From: Coturnix japonica
Taxonomy: Eukaryota > Chordata > Aves > Galliformes > Phasianidae
Direction of reading: 5' to 3'
Length of the DNA: 64,000 nt
Assembly (NCBI RefSeq): GCF_001577835.2
Contig: NC_029519.1
Coordinates: 34,789,775-34,853,774 of the forward strand
In this document: piece after piece, positions 11,648-24,650 of the stretch
Numbering within the stretch: the first letter of the stretch is position 1
Layout: every line of letters begins with the position of its first letter
Translations under genes and position numbers: made by a program
The notes under the pieces: generated by a model
Database searches by the model: none
What the model was told of the DNA's origin: nothing
The model's input: the letters and a program-made list of their open reading frames with translations, nothing else

Positions 11648-14600
11648 CTGAAAGGAAAAATACAACAATAAATAGCAAAATCTGCAAAATGAAGGCAGGC
11701 TAGATTATCAGAAACTTAGTTCTCCACACCATTAAATGGGTCATAGGTTTCACAGCTTCTCCACTGGGTTTTAAATTCTCACCAGAGCGTGAGGTTGGCA
11801 AAGTTACAGAAATTTGCACCTAACAGGTTACTGGAGGTCAGTTTGCAGAGCAAAGTCCATAAGTGGATTTGCTCAGACAGTCAGGCTACTAGCTACACAC
11901 TAACCTCAAGCTAATACCTGTGTCTTAACAGAGGATTCCATTATATGAACTACCCTACAAGCTGGCTGTGTCCAGGCTGCTGCAGACTGAAACCAACCTT
12001 TTCCAGACACAAACTCAACATTGTCTACACTCCAAAGTTACAGTTAAAAGAGGAGGTGCTAAGATTCTTGTAACTGAAAAGACATATACAAGCTAAAGAA
12101 GGTACCAAAGAATCAGAAGAGCTAGAGATAAAAGCGAAGAAGCAGATTAGCAAGACAGCATGAACTTGAAAGATTAGGTAACAGTCCCAACTGTAGCTAC
12201 AAGCAATGGGATTACTGTAACTGCAAGTTCCATCACAACACCTTCTACTCTTCTGACTTTCTGACCTTTGTGTGTCTCCAGCCTTACTGATGCATAACTA
12301 GCAGGTTCCTCTGGAATTGTAAGAGGTGTTCAAGCTAATCCAGCACTGCCAACAAGGTAGGGGAAAACCTAGCAGCAGAGGGGTTGTGAATGGGATGAAA
12401 CCAGTTTAGAACAACCAGAGGGGCAACTGAAAAGAAAGGGGAGAACAACATGCCACACACCTGTGATTCTGAGCAGGTTCTTTATCGGACAACCTGATTT
12501 CAGAGTTGTGTTGTTGTTAGGGATTTGATTGTTGTTGTTTAAAACAACAACAAAAAAAAAAAATACACCCCGCTTGTCATTGTTAGCCCACGGTTTAAAG
12601 CAATCATGCTACTCCACTATTTTTTAGTTTCCACTTTGATAGAAATTGGTGGGGGTTTTTTGCCAGCTTAATAAACTATATAAAGCTCCCTGGCACCGTG
12701 ACAGTGAAATTAATAACGCACTAATAGCATAACAGCTTATACTGAGTAATTTTGCCTCCCTGGAACACTAGCAGGCTTCATCCTACGTTACTGTACCAAA
12801 ATCATTTCAAAAGAAAATACTAGAATTGATAAAAGCTTGTAGTCAAATTCCTTGGGTTTATAAAGAAACCAAGTCACTTTACTGAGCTGGAGTAACTTAG
12901 AAGGCATTTACTAAGACATTCCAAGGCTTCCTAATGACTTATTCAGGAAAAACAAAGAAATGCATAAAATAAGTAAGTCAATAGAAGTTCCAAAAGCACT
13001 ATAACTAAGTGCCCCTTGCCTGAGGAGCTGAGTTACAGCACAAAGAAGCGGTGGCTCCTTATCTGCATTGTCCAGATCTCTACAAAACAGGAGTACAACT
13101 CGCATCTCAATCTCCTAGGCTATCTTCTCCTTCAGAAAACCTCTATTCCAACCAAGCCTTAGTCTTCTCACAACACAGAGCTGAAATATTGTCTTCATAC
13201 AAATGCATTCATTGACTTCCAGTACCAAGGAAAAAGTGAATAGCCTTTCCTGAAAGACCGGAACAGTTTCACTATAAACAATTCCAAAACTCTTCTGTGA
13301 CTATATTAGCAAGAAAAAAGGTTGTACTTAATGTTACCTTAACTTCCTCATGCTCACTAAGCCTGTATTTAGACCACGATGCTACAGCTGTTAAAAAGCT
13401 GCGTGAACTACCAGACTTCAGGACTGGAAACCAGCCCCAGACATAAGCAACAGTGACATTAAAATGTGAGTTCTGTTCAAGTCTGTGCTGGGAAAAGTAC
13501 TAGCATTTCATGGTTCAGCTGCACCTTACACCATTCAACCTTGATGAAACCGACACATTCCTTTTATAGGTTTAAAAAGTTAATAATACAAATGCAATCT
13601 TACCAAATTCCCAAAATCTTATCAAGTCAGACTCAGCACAGAACATAAGGAAATTAAGCAGCTGTGGAGGAAGAGGTGGTTCCCTGGCATGAAACATTTT
13701 CAGGGCCAAGAAACAGAGGGCATCACCAAATAGCCCATTTTTAGCCAAAAATAATGTAAGTATATACATAAATAGCCAAAATAAGAGATCACAGGATACA
13801 AGGCAATTAGAAGATGAAATTTAGTTCCCAGGAGACCACCTACCCTGGTGGCAGAGGAGTCTAGTGACAGCTAGCCATGACAGCACACTGTGCAACAGCA
13901 GCTGGGTCTGCCTGAGCATGGCCTTTCCTAAGAGGCATTCGTGAGCTGCCCAATGATGTGGGATGAAAGCATGAGGTTCCCAAGCAAGGAATAGCATAGA
14001 AAGCATCAGAAGGAATGGCTAGAAGTGTCTGTAAAACTGGGTCATCTTTTCTTTGCATAAGAAATGAATGGCAAGCAAGAATCGTATCAATTCTAGCAAT
14101 AAAAAGCATGAAATATTCTGGAAAAAAACATTTCAGTGTTAGTCACCCAGCTGGCTGAAAAAAAGACTCAGGCTTAAAATGCAAAGGTTTTCTTTCTGCT
14201 GTATTCATCAAGTTAAAAATCTTCACATGATATTACACTTGTTCTGATTTTGCTCACTTTAATGCAACACATCACAGGGTAGCAGGGCTAATTCACAGCT
14301 CTCTCTCACCTTATATCTGCAGCTTATGCAAAGATGATATAATTAAGAGGAAATAAACATTCTGAAGCCTTGTCCTTTTGTTTTACTTGCTTGTCAGTGG
14401 GAGATAGAAGTTGCTAACCGAGCTGTAAACAGATGTAAACCTTTCTGATACAGAAAGTGACTGACATTGTTGAATGTCAATTCTTGTGTTGTACTAACTT
14501 CAGAGAGACAAGCTGCTCGGTATCACAGGAAAACCACTGTATTTATTAGTTTAATAAAATAACACTGATAGCTGAAATGGAAACATCAATAACCCCTTCA

Positions 14601-16016
14601 ATTAAAAGTAAGGATGATCGATGATGCCTATTCTCCCCACTACCTTAAATGGCCAAGAGAACAAGGAAAAAAATGCAATAAAGCACATGACATCTTATCA
14701 AGAGAGAGAGAGACATCACAAAACCTTGACAAACTATGCAGTAATGGGGAGCTGCTCTAAATATAAAGTTCACAGAGAAAGACTGGCAGTAACACCAGCA
14801 AAAAATTGCAGCATAGAAGCAAAAGTTGACAGGTAATTCTGGAGGGATGCAAGATAGCTTCCAACATACTGTAAAACTTGGGCAAATTTAATTACATGGA
14901 TGATAAAGAATAACTGAAGAAACCAGAATATGAACTTGTAAAAGAGTATCCACAGGGGCAAGGAGTACACCACGTACATTTTCAGAGACTGATCATTTTA
15001 CTCTAATAAAAAAGTAAAACTACTCATTTTGCAACTAATTCAGCATCTCACATTCGAACTGTCTTCAACACCTTTGGGAGCTAAAATGACTTGCTTTAAT
15101 CTACATGCAGTAGAGTGAAGTCTCATCCTTGTTAAACTGCATAACAGAGGACAAGCTAGCTTTGTTAGTCACTTAGCTAGGCCTGGAAGAAGTACAACCC
15201 ATCTGACAAGTTTGCTCTCCAAAATTCAAGAGTGTGAATGGAAAGTAAAAATTGTTCTGAAGAGAAATGGCAATAAAGAAAGTTGTCATAGCAGTAAGTC
15301 CTCAGCTCCTGAGAAATGAATCACTTAAGAAAATTCTTAAATAACTTTCAGCCCAGCCGGGTAAGAATGGAGTTATGAATCCAACAATCTGCAGAGAAAG
15401 AACTTCAGACAAAGACCCTGTTAGGTTCTCAAAAACACAAGCTTCTCCCATATGCATATAGCAGGAGGGAAGCACAACAAAACCATTTTCCACCCAGCAA
15501 TCCACAACAGCTCTTCTCTCTTCAAATAACCCCTCTACCTCCAATTCCACACTGATAACAGGTTCACAATCTTAAACCATGGATTGCACTGGTGTTCCAC
15601 AGATTTCATATACCACAGCAGTCAAAAGTACAAATCATCACTTCAGCTTCAGTTCTCACAGCAAAAATTTGACCAAATCAAAAGACCAACTGCATGAGAC
15701 TAGATTTTATCAGTTTATGGGAACCCAACTGTCTTTGAAATGTTAGGGTGGGTTTGTTGGTTCTTTTGACTCACAAAGGAGTGAATTGTCACATATTTTC
15801 CAGAAATTTATGTAAAAAACAGCAGTTAAAACAAGATGACAGTTCAACTGCAAACACAACTTCACGTTACTCACTGACCAAGACTTTATTTTTTCTATTA
15901 AGGAGAAAGAAACCAGGGCCATTCCAAAATCCAGCCATATCGTACAGTGACAGTTTGGTAAGAGGACAAGAGATACATACAGGATCCAAAGCTCCTCTGT
16001 CCAAATTAAGACTCAC
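11648..16016 (-). other. SNX25 intron 2
   Basis: About 4.4 kb of intron. It contains a TTG/CAA inverted repeat near 12529-12553 and a GA tract near 14701-14712. No further exon or RNA gene was recognised. Confidence 0.65.
12529..12553. repeat. Perfect 12-base inverted repeat, (TTG)n/(CAA)n
   Basis: The arm TTGTTGTTGTTT at 12529-12540 is followed by one A and the exact complement AAACAACAACAA at 12542-12553. It grades into a poly-A run. Probably an incidental simple repeat in an SNX25 intron. Confidence 0.8.
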
Positions 16017-16101
16017 CTTCTTTCAGTGCCTTATCCATGTTGTGAGAAATGACCACCCTCCTTGACTGAACTGAATCATGGGAGCTCCCAGACCAATTAC
16101 T
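16017..16101 (-). CDS. SNX25: SNX25 coding exon 2 (hairpin-to-PXA linker)
   Basis: It reads SNWSGSSHDSVQSRRVVISH then NMDKALKE, joining exon 3 as MDKALKEVFDYMYRDY. The human protein has the matching MDRVLRDVFDYSYRDY, so this exon is well supported despite its 85-base length. The acceptor is TTTCAG at 16103-16102 and the donor GTGAG at 16016. It enters in phase 0 from exon 1 and leaves in phase 1. The Met in this exon equals the start of the shorter human protein form, so a downstream start is possible. Confidence 0.9.
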
Positions 16102-19100
16102 CTGAAATACAAAAGAGAACATTCATAAGAAGGAATAGTTTGTTTGGTTTCTTTAAATGACAACCAGAACTGGAATTCAAGGTGATCATACTCTCATCTG
16201 CGTGCACACGTGTGTAATCTCTGCAGTGTACCAGGCTCCACTTAGCCTCATAAAATACTTCTAAAATAAAACTGAAGTCATTAGCGACCTTCCAGTAAAT
16301 TTAGCTCACATTCTTTCAGGCTTCTTCCTTCAAAAACATTTCTGCTGCTGGACAATACCAAAGTTGGTCTATTTTGAAGCATTACTGTGCAAACAGGTGG
16401 GTGGACAAAGAAACATTTTTCAGTTGGCAGACAGCATTCTGCCATTCACACTGTCCCTAGATAGACAGGAGTATAATTAAAATCAGAAATAGAAACTGTC
16501 CCCACTCGGCTTACTTCAGCTCTCTTCTTGGAAATTCAGACTCATAGAGACGCAAGTAACTAAAAAGAGTGGTGGCATATGACTTACAAGGGGAGAAGCA
16601 GCAGCTGTCCAGCTATACCTATCCATTAGAAAAAAAGAGCACAGCTGTACTGTGAAAAGACAGCACTTCCCACACATGCCCCCAGTGACTGAACCATATA
16701 TCAACAGAGAACACAAATGCAGTATAAACTCCAAGGAGGATTTACACAGAAAAACTCTTCAGGGCTTTAGAAGGTATTATGCCATCATTTCAGCCAATCT
16801 GCAGGCTAATGACTGGTGTATTTTGGTATAATGTTATCCACCTACTACAGACACATGCACACAGTACTGGCACTGGCCAAATTGCTCACTTCAAAAGTAG
16901 CTTAACTCCAGCTGACGTAAGAAAATTATAAATACTGAGCTCTTCTTGTGTTTTCTTGCCTGCCTCTCAATTTGGGACCTTTCTACAGTAGAAGAAACAA
17001 CACAAAACAAATGCTGTAGGAGAGAATCCACAATCGCAACATGGTTCCACACTGTAACTGCATGATACAATGCTCATTTTCAGGACACTCGCATCTTACA
17101 CCAGTGGATCCTTCCACGTTTCAACACAGGACACTGTAACACGATGGAAAACACAATAATGACAGCAGAGCAGCAAGGTCCCAGGCTGCAGCAAATGAGG
17201 ATTTGCTCAAATGCAACAGCCATAGGCACAGAAATAAAGGAAAGAAAGCTGCTTACCATCAGAAGGCCTCAAGTACACAGGGATCTCCAGACAGATACCC
17301 TTGCCTCTAGTGCCAACCCATACATGAGGTCTGGGAAGGGGTAACTCAGGTTCATTGCATGCACTTGAGCCCTCCTGGGTTGGGCCCTGCCTTCCACCAG
17401 ATGCTCAGTCACTGGTTCAAGCCCTGACTTAGCATTTCCACTACAAACATTCACATTAAGAACAAAGCAGGACTATTGCCTTAGCACCCAAGGAACAACA
17501 TTTCACTGAGATGCAACCTCACATTTTAGTTTGCAAGAATATATTTCACTGAAAGGGTTTTCTAAGGCTGATACATCTGACTTTTAAAATGCAACTGAAA
17601 GGGAGAAGGTACTGAGCGACCTGACTGAGCTGTGCCCACTCCAAACCAGAGGCTGGAGTAGATGACTTCCTGAGATACCTTCCAACCTGAACTGTTCTAT
17701 TGTTCCTGATGATCCTCCGGAGACCTGGGCACTTCACTTAGTGGCTGAAAATGGACCAGATCTTAAATTGAGCCAGAAAACAGCTGATTAAACTCCTTTT
17801 TCCTTTCAGTCTTATGAACTTGTATTTAGCAAAATCTATTACCTTGCTTTTTATTCAAAAAAATAAATCTGTTTCCGTGACAATAGTGATGAATCAACTG
17901 AATAAACAGGCAGTCCCGAGCTGGATGACATATGGCAACAACCACCTTCAAAACAACAGTGACAACCTGCTAACACGAGCTCACAGCACCTGCGATAACA
18001 GAAGGTCTTCCAAAAATTCCCACTCCAAACTCAGCGTTATCAACTGAGAGAATGCAAAATCCAGCAGATCTGGCGGATCATCTTCTCACCCATCTCAAGT
18101 CAGATGGATGCATGCAGATGTCTCACCTCGCAGAGAACAGGTTAGGCTAGAAAACCATTGCTTGAGTGTTTTCACATTTTTCTTCATGTTGCTCATCTAC
18201 AAGAAAACTACGCTGCTGCATGAAACTGCTGGCACCACCCTGAGACAAAGATGTCTGTAAATGGCTTAGCTTAGCTCCAAACTCTCACTGAGATGCTCTC
18301 ACAACACCCAGAACATTCCCACTGGTCCTGACTCACAGCCCCACAGCGGGCTCCCACTCCAACAGAATTTACTGCCAAAGAGGAATGAGAGAAACTGGGC
18401 TGAAACTTAAATAAGATTCGACAAAATGACCTACAAGTTGTGGGAAGCACAGTGGGAAGGAACGTGCAAAGAATGAGGCTGCCAACAAACGGAGATGGCT
18501 GCTACCTGGAACTGCTTTTTTAGCATGGAATCAGAACACACGCAGAAGAAACTGACCCATTCATTTTATTATTACTTTATTCTCTTCCATGGTGCAAGCT
18601 CAACTGGGGAAAAAAGTAACTGTGGGACAGAATGACTATCCAAACTCCCCATGGACACAACGTCAACTTGTTTCTCTTAGGGCTGTTCCACTGATTATTT
18701 TTCATCACATAACAAGGTGGTGGCCTGGGAAAGGACATCATATTCTATGCAATTGCCTTTGTCTTATGGAACTTTTGCTGCTCTCCCCTGCAGAACACAA
18801 GAAATTAAGGCCTGGCAAAAGCAGGAAGTTGATCAGATTTCATTTCTAGAGTGTTTGTAACAGGTATTTTCAATACCAAAGCTTACCTTCTGTAAGAATA
18901 ACATTTTCACTTCATGGTTACATGAGCAGGTAACTGCCATTCTGGCAGGACTTCCATTCTCAACCAGCTTACAAATTCCTCTGGATAAGGGGCATTTCTG
19001 GAGCAAAAAGCATTTAAGCTACAACTGTAAGCGCAACTGTTCATAGAACCGCAGCCAAATACTTGAGGTCTATGCAACATATACTCAAAAATGTGAAATA

Positions 19101-22100
19101 TTCCTGAAATTGGTAGGCAATGCTATGCTATCTTTTCATTATTTTAATTGCAGGATTTGCATAGTAGTAAATTTGCACCATCAAAAACAAACTGCTTGCC
19201 TGCCTCTGTAAGAGATACCACTATGAACAAAAGCATCTTACCCTCTGTTTTGTTGAAAATAAATGGAAGCGAAACATATACTCTCCTTTCAGTGCAGAAA
19301 GGACTCATGAACTAGAAGCACAATCACTGACCAGAGCATTTGGCTGTAAGCCCAAGAGGAACTAAAACCAGTGTAACAGAACAGTAGCGAGCAGAAACAC
19401 CAGCAAAAACTCTGTAGCAGCAAAGGTTTCATGGTATTCCATAACGGAGCAGAAAATGAGACAGACTGGAAGACACACTTGGTGTAAGGCAGATGTTAAA
19501 GTAAATAAACAATTAAGCAACAACAAGCCATAAATACATTTGAAGACTTATTAAGGTGTAAAGAAGAAGACGGAAGGAGGCAGTTTTCCCTCTCCCTCAC
19601 AGCTACTGAAAACTCCTCATTAGCTCAAGTGCTGCCCCCTGAAAGAAGCCTGAAACTGAGGCCCAAATATGGCAAATCTTCTGCTTCCTCCAGCTTCTGG
19701 GGCTCCTGCTAGCTCACCTTCACAAGCCCTGTCTGATGGCAAGCATCCAACAGTGAAGCAGGCTGAAACTGCATGTCCTTCACCACCCTTATCTGCCTTG
19801 AAAAGCACAGATTACACACAAATAAATTCCAATAATCTCATTATTTATTCCTCTGTGATATGAAAGAGTGCTATCTTCTAAAATATAATTAAATGTATTG
19901 TTATATGTCTGTGAATTCACGATAGATATATCTGAGTGCCGAATTCCAGAATGCAGAGGTTTCAATCACTACTCAGCCCAAGGAGAAAAGCTTTACCTTC
20001 ACTTTAATGACAAATTCCAGACAAACCTCACGTTCAAGACTGGCACTTTAGGAATGCATGACACCATCGCAAAACTTGCTCTGAGAGATAAATACTTGTA
20101 GGAATGGAGAGCTGCTGTACAGAAGCAAACAAACGATTGAACAGTCGGGAGCTAAGTTTTAAAGAAACACTGGCAGGACAGTAAAATCAGCATGTCTTTT
20201 TGGCTGAAGAAAAAACAAGCTTTTTTTTTTTACTACCGCGAGGCAGCCCAGGTAGGTTGTTCTTAATACAGAGCATCACTCATTTCATCTGCATTTATAA
20301 CACAGCACCTGAATTTCATAAACAAATCCTTGGGTTCTGCATCACTTAAATGCAGATAAACCAACCACCTTATTCAAAGCTCTTGCTTTGAATCAAAGTC
20401 AAAACACTGCACTGCAAAGAAAACTGTCCTGCCAGTTTTGTTGGGTTTTGTTTTGGCAAAAGTACAACTCACACGGGAAACGTGGGAAAAAAAGGTGTTC
20501 TCCTTCCCACTGGTTAATGTGATCCTTCACATGAGTCAGAGCCATCTCCCCTACCACTATGAAAGTTAGCAGTGGCACAGGGAACAATTCTGGATTGTAG
20601 AAAACATCTAACAAGTCCTTCCCAGGGCTACTGTTGGTGTTACAAGGCTGCTCACAGCGAAGCGAGAAGCCCTCTGGGACTTACACCCTTTAACTGGAGT
20701 TCAGCTGGTGCCTTTTTGCTGCCTCGCATGTTGCTGTCCTCCTCTGCCACAAATAGCCCGGTCCTAAAACTGCTCCTGGAAAGGGCTGAAAAATATCTGA
20801 TAATAACATCACATACAATTTCAGCATCATTCAATTCCCACTATTTAAATGTGAATTCAAACTATTACTAATTCCTGCAAGATACTATCATTTGTCTACA
20901 CATCTCTCCTTGTCTTTCTAAGAAATATAAATGAATGGAGGGAAGAAACTGAAGCTTGTGGTCAGAGTTCTCCCATACAGACAGACAAAGGTGCTTCTTC
21001 GTGGCAACACAGACTTTCTCAGTGGGCTTCAAATGTTCTTACTGAGAAACCAAACAGAAGCCCAAGTTCCACAGGGGACGAGCGGTATTTAGGACAAAGC
21101 AAAGCTTTGCATCTGGTAGGAAAACTTCTCCAGAAGTTATCTCAGATAAAAGGAAAAGGTATGCACTTTGCATTACTGAAATACAAACTCCTTGCCTGAG
21201 TTATTCACCTGCACAAACAGATTCATGAAAATCAAAAGCACTGAATTCCTACTGTAAGTGCTTGCAGAATTGGAGAACTCCGTTTTTTTTTTTTTTGGAA
21301 AGCTCCGTTTTTCCAGCACAGCATGAAGAGCACAATCCAAGCCCCTTTGAAGTTGACTGATTACTCCCACTCACTTCCCAAGAGCTAAGCCTGACTCCCA
21401 CTAGAGTAAATATTTATTGCCGTATGCTTTCTGTTTCCTCATATGCGAACCCCAGTGTGAAAATCAAAGACAGAAAAAAACCAACATTATCCTATGTGTT
21501 CACAAGGCTTCAGAAATAGAAAAGACTAGATCTGTAGGACCCATTTCCTCCACAATACATATATTAGGCCAAGAGAGGGTTCTTTCCTGTTCTTCCTGCT
21601 CTTGAAGGACAAAAGACATGACAACACTGAAGGCTATTCTGGCTTTACTGTCTTCCTGCCACTGGATCCCAGAAGAGACAACACAGCACCATGAGGCTCT
21701 AAAGCATGGGAAGGTAACAACTGAGTGGTAATAAGGAGCACGGGCACAGTAGGAATGTACCATAAGAAGAGTAATTTCACATTTTTACCCAAGCTAAATG
21801 TACAGAAGACACTTGGAACTAAAAATCTCCACAGATGGCCGACATGTCTATATGCTGCCAAGACAGGCACTATTGCTTCCTCTGCCTACATTGTGCTGAA
21901 CCAGCAGTCAGGAAAACTGCTCAACATACACAAAATTATCTTCAGAAGGAGTACATCAAGCAGCTAAGGGACACCAAAGCCATTTTTGCCTCAGATATAT
22001 GTGATACGTATACACATCAGCAAAAACAGTACATTGAAAGCATGAGAAACCTGAGTAAGGCACCTGGAATCAAAGCCAGGGCAACACACAGCTCTCCTTT

Positions 22101-22924
22101 TGGGACGGCCTCTCCTTCCAACCGGGTTATGTTCCGAGAGCAACGCAGGGAGGGGAGACAAACAAAACGTCAATTGAATCACAGGGAAGGTTTAAAAACC
22201 CCAACAATACCAGAAAGAGGGCTGCAGTGGGCGGGCACTGCTGCTTTGGCAGCGACTTTAAAATCCCAGCCTTCAGTCGGGTTCTGAAGTAACAGCATAT
22301 AGCGTAGGGCTACAATAAAACCCAACACAGCGTAACACAGCGCATAAAGCAAGACTTGGGTGTGCACTACCTACAACCGGATGGGCACAGATGCGGGACA
22401 AAGCAAAGAAACGGGCACAGCAGCCGAAACGTCCGCTTGTCTCCTCACATCAGCACATCCAATCCTATTCGGGGGGTTTATGCGTTATGATTTCGCAAAG
22501 TGGGGGGGGAGAAGGGGCAAAGGGAGAAAGAGCAATACATTGGGTTTTGTTTTCCTTCAACGCTAAGCTTCCCCTGAGCTGCTCAGAAGGAACTGGAAAA
22601 CACTCCTAAAGAGAGCTACGAGGAGCTCGTAAGAACAGATCCGTGCACGTCAGAAGACGGACATAAACGCCCGCTGCGGGCACTCCGCTCACACCGCCCC
22701 ACTTCACAGCGCGGCCATACGCAGCGCCGCGCCGGCTCTCGCCCGTCCCCTGTCACGAACGGCACAAGCCGAGCACCAGGAGCGGGAAGGACCCGATCCT
22801 CGCAAACTACAGCCCCGTCACCGCAGCCTCCCCGCGGAGCGAAGTCCCGCTCCTCCCTCCCCGCGTCCCCTCCCCGTATCCCGCAGGCTCGGGGCAGAGC
22901 GGTGCCGGCCGCGGAGGCACTTAC
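16102..22924 (-). other. SNX25 intron 1
   Basis: About 6.8 kb of intron next to the CpG-island first exon. It holds one CR1 tail near 17.6 kb and poly-T runs near 20221 and 21284. The right end grades into CpG-rich DNA. Several open frames of up to 150 codons lie here but none shows a family motif. Confidence 0.65.
17630..17705 (+). mobile_element. CR1 LINE 3' tail
   Basis: The stretch has the bird CR1 3' end signature: GGCTGGAGTAGATGACTTCC, then CCTTCCAACCTGAACTGTTC. Only the last 75 or so bases are recognisable, as usual for 5'-truncated CR1 copies. It is antisense to SNX25. Confidence 0.75.
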
Positions 22925-23660
22925 CGGCGGCAGCGACACGCCCGCGGCGGCGGGGAAGCTCGGCGGCGGCAGGCGGCGGCCGCGCCACAGCAGGCCGAGC
23001 ATCGCGCCCAGCGAGGCGGCGACGGCGGCGCAGCCCGCGTACAGAGCGAGGCGGAGCGGCGGCAGCAGGGCCCAGACGGGCCAAGCGCCGTTCCCCGGCC
23101 CGGAGAGCACCCGGCCCAGCAGAGCGACGCAGGCGGCCAGCAGCCCCAGCCCCAGCCCCGCCGCCAGCACGAAGCGGGACGCGCGGGGATCGTCGTCCTC
23201 CTCGTCCTCCGCCGCCCCCTCTTCGCCCGCGGCCGCCGGGGCGCCGCGACCGCCGGTTTCGCCTCCGGGGCCGTGGGAAGCCGAGGGGCCGGCGGCGCCC
23301 CCCCCCGCCGCTTCGGGCTGCCCTGCCGCGCCGCTACTGCCGTCGGCTGCGGGGAGCATGACGCTGGAAGCGCCGCGGGCAGCCAGCGCATCTCCCTCCG
23401 CGGCAGCCCCCCGCGAAGGTCGCCGTCTTCGGGGTCTCCCTCCGCCTCTCGCCGCCGCCTCTGGCACCGCTGCGGCCGCCGGGGGAGCCGGCTCTCATGC
23501 CCGGCGGCCCGGCCGCTTCCGGGCGGCGGCGCTGCCCGCCCGTGGGCGCCAGGAGCCCAGCGCCGCCGCGGCAGCAGCCGGGGAGACCCCGCCGCGCCTG
23601 ACGGGTCTGAGCGGGGGCGGCACCGAGCGGGAGGCGGGGCACAAGGAAACGGCCGGTAGT
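22650..23660 (-). promoter_or_regulatory. CpG island and promoter of SNX25
   Basis: This stretch is very rich in G+C with frequent CG pairs, unlike the AT-rich surroundings. It contains the first coding exon of SNX25, and GC-box-like runs lie just upstream of it near 23612-23620 and 23631-23638. No TATA box was found at a suitable distance, which fits a TATA-less housekeeping promoter. The transcription start was not located and is probably near 23.4-23.65 kb. Confidence 0.8.
22925..23359 (-). CDS. SNX25: SNX25 coding exon 1 (membrane hairpin)
   Basis: This encodes the first 145 residues. The chosen start is the ATG at 23359-23357, the first in this frame, with G at -3. The frame stays open further upstream without another ATG. 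Residues 1-60 are rich in Ala, Gly and acidic residues, including EDEEDDD. Residues about 63-85 and 102-125 are strongly hydrophobic and form two predicted membrane segments separated by a short loop, followed by basic WRGRR. This fits the N-terminal hairpin of the SNX13/14/19/25 group. The donor is CCG|GTAAGTG at 22924, phase 0. Exact length at the N-terminus is uncertain because GC-rich first exons vary between species. Confidence 0.85.
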
Positions 23661-24650
23661 GCTGCTGCACTACGGAACAGGACATTTCAGTTCCCCTTTT
23701 AGTCATCAGCCAGAAGAGTCTGTGCTCTTTAACCCGAGTCAAAGCCCTTTCCAGTAGCTTGAATAGCTTTATTACACAGTTTATTCTGTTTAGTGGATAT
23801 TAAATTGTGCAAAGACCTTTTAAGCACCAGCTCAGGCCATCCACAGCAGCCAAAATTGATTATTTAAGTAATGTGTCTAACGTGATTAACGGTAAAAATC
23901 ATCACACAGAGAAAGCGAGAATACAATACGCTTAATTCCTCAGAGCTGAGAAAACACAAGGCTCTGGGCAGAGATCAGCACCTCTTTTGCTATCTTCAGA
24001 AAGAGCCACACAAGCAATGAGACACATCTGCCACAAATACGCTCAGGAAACAGCCCAGGCCTCTGTCAGAACTACTAAAGGGAACTGATGTTTTAAATTA
24101 ACCTGAAGCAGAGCACGTAACATTGTTAGCTCTGTGTAAAGAGAGTTGATTTTCTAATTAAGGTGTTAATTCTCAGAATTGGAGAGGAAGATAAAATATA
24201 AACCCACCTATGATGGAGGTTTAGTCCTGCAGTGCTTACGCACAGAAGCCGTTCTTGTCTGAATGAGTAATCCCACCAATTTTAGTTAGGCTTCACGCAT
24301 CATACCCGGAATCAGATAGACCTAACTTAACTCAGGTGTGTATGTACGCAACTAGAGGGAGCTTTGATTACTTTTCTTCTCTAACATTAGCGATTCTATG
24401 GAGCATACCTTATTTAATACAGGGTATCACATCATTGCTCCAATTTAGTGCACCAGCACCTTAACTAGGACCCCCCCACCTCAAGCTGCAACTCATAGGG
24501 TCCCCTCACGTCACCCTAAGGCTCCATTACTTCAGCCTGGTTACCCCCACCCTAGTGTAGGATACTGTCACCTCAGTACGGAGAAACTCCACAGCCGCAC
24601 TCAGAACACCCTTGTGAGAAGCCAAGAGCAGACACGGGGCCGAGAAGCCC
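23660..24650. other. Spacer between the divergent SNX25 and CFAP97 promoters
   Basis: About 1 kb of moderate base composition between two CpG-rich promoters. No gene or transposon was recognised. Because the genes are head to head, shared regulatory elements are plausible but none was identified. Confidence 0.5.

Larger units (their letters stand above)
1..23640 (-). other. SNX25: SNX25 gene, 5' part (sorting nexin 25)
   Basis: SNX25 belongs to the SNX13/14/19/25 group: a membrane hairpin, then PXA, RGS, PX and C-terminal nexin domains. The family works on endosome and ER-associated membranes, and SNX25 has been linked to TGF-beta receptor degradation. Six coding exons are present: 23359-22925, 16101-16017, 11647-11431, 6152-5980, 5107-4921 and 592-522. 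Each junction has GT and AG, and the phases agree across all five introns. Together they give about 389 residues covering the hairpin and the PXA domain; the RGS, PX and nexin domains must lie left of the window. The gene is divergent from CFAP97 across a roughly 1.2 kb gap, as in human. No damage was seen. Confidence 0.95.

Noticed and set aside
13572-13769. Minus-strand frame considered as an SNX25 exon
   Set aside because: Exons 2-4 already join with matching phases, and this frame has no similarity to the SNX25 protein.
21835-22287. A 150-codon open frame on the plus strand in SNX25 intron 1
   Set aside because: No family motif, no splice logic or promoter, and the composition looks like random intron sequence. 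Length alone is not enough.
22902-23702. Long open frames of 266 and 273 codons on other frames of the SNX25 CpG island
   Set aside because: Shadows of the GC-rich first exon: few stop codons occur in such sequence. Only the minus frame with the membrane hairpin and phase-matched donor makes sense.
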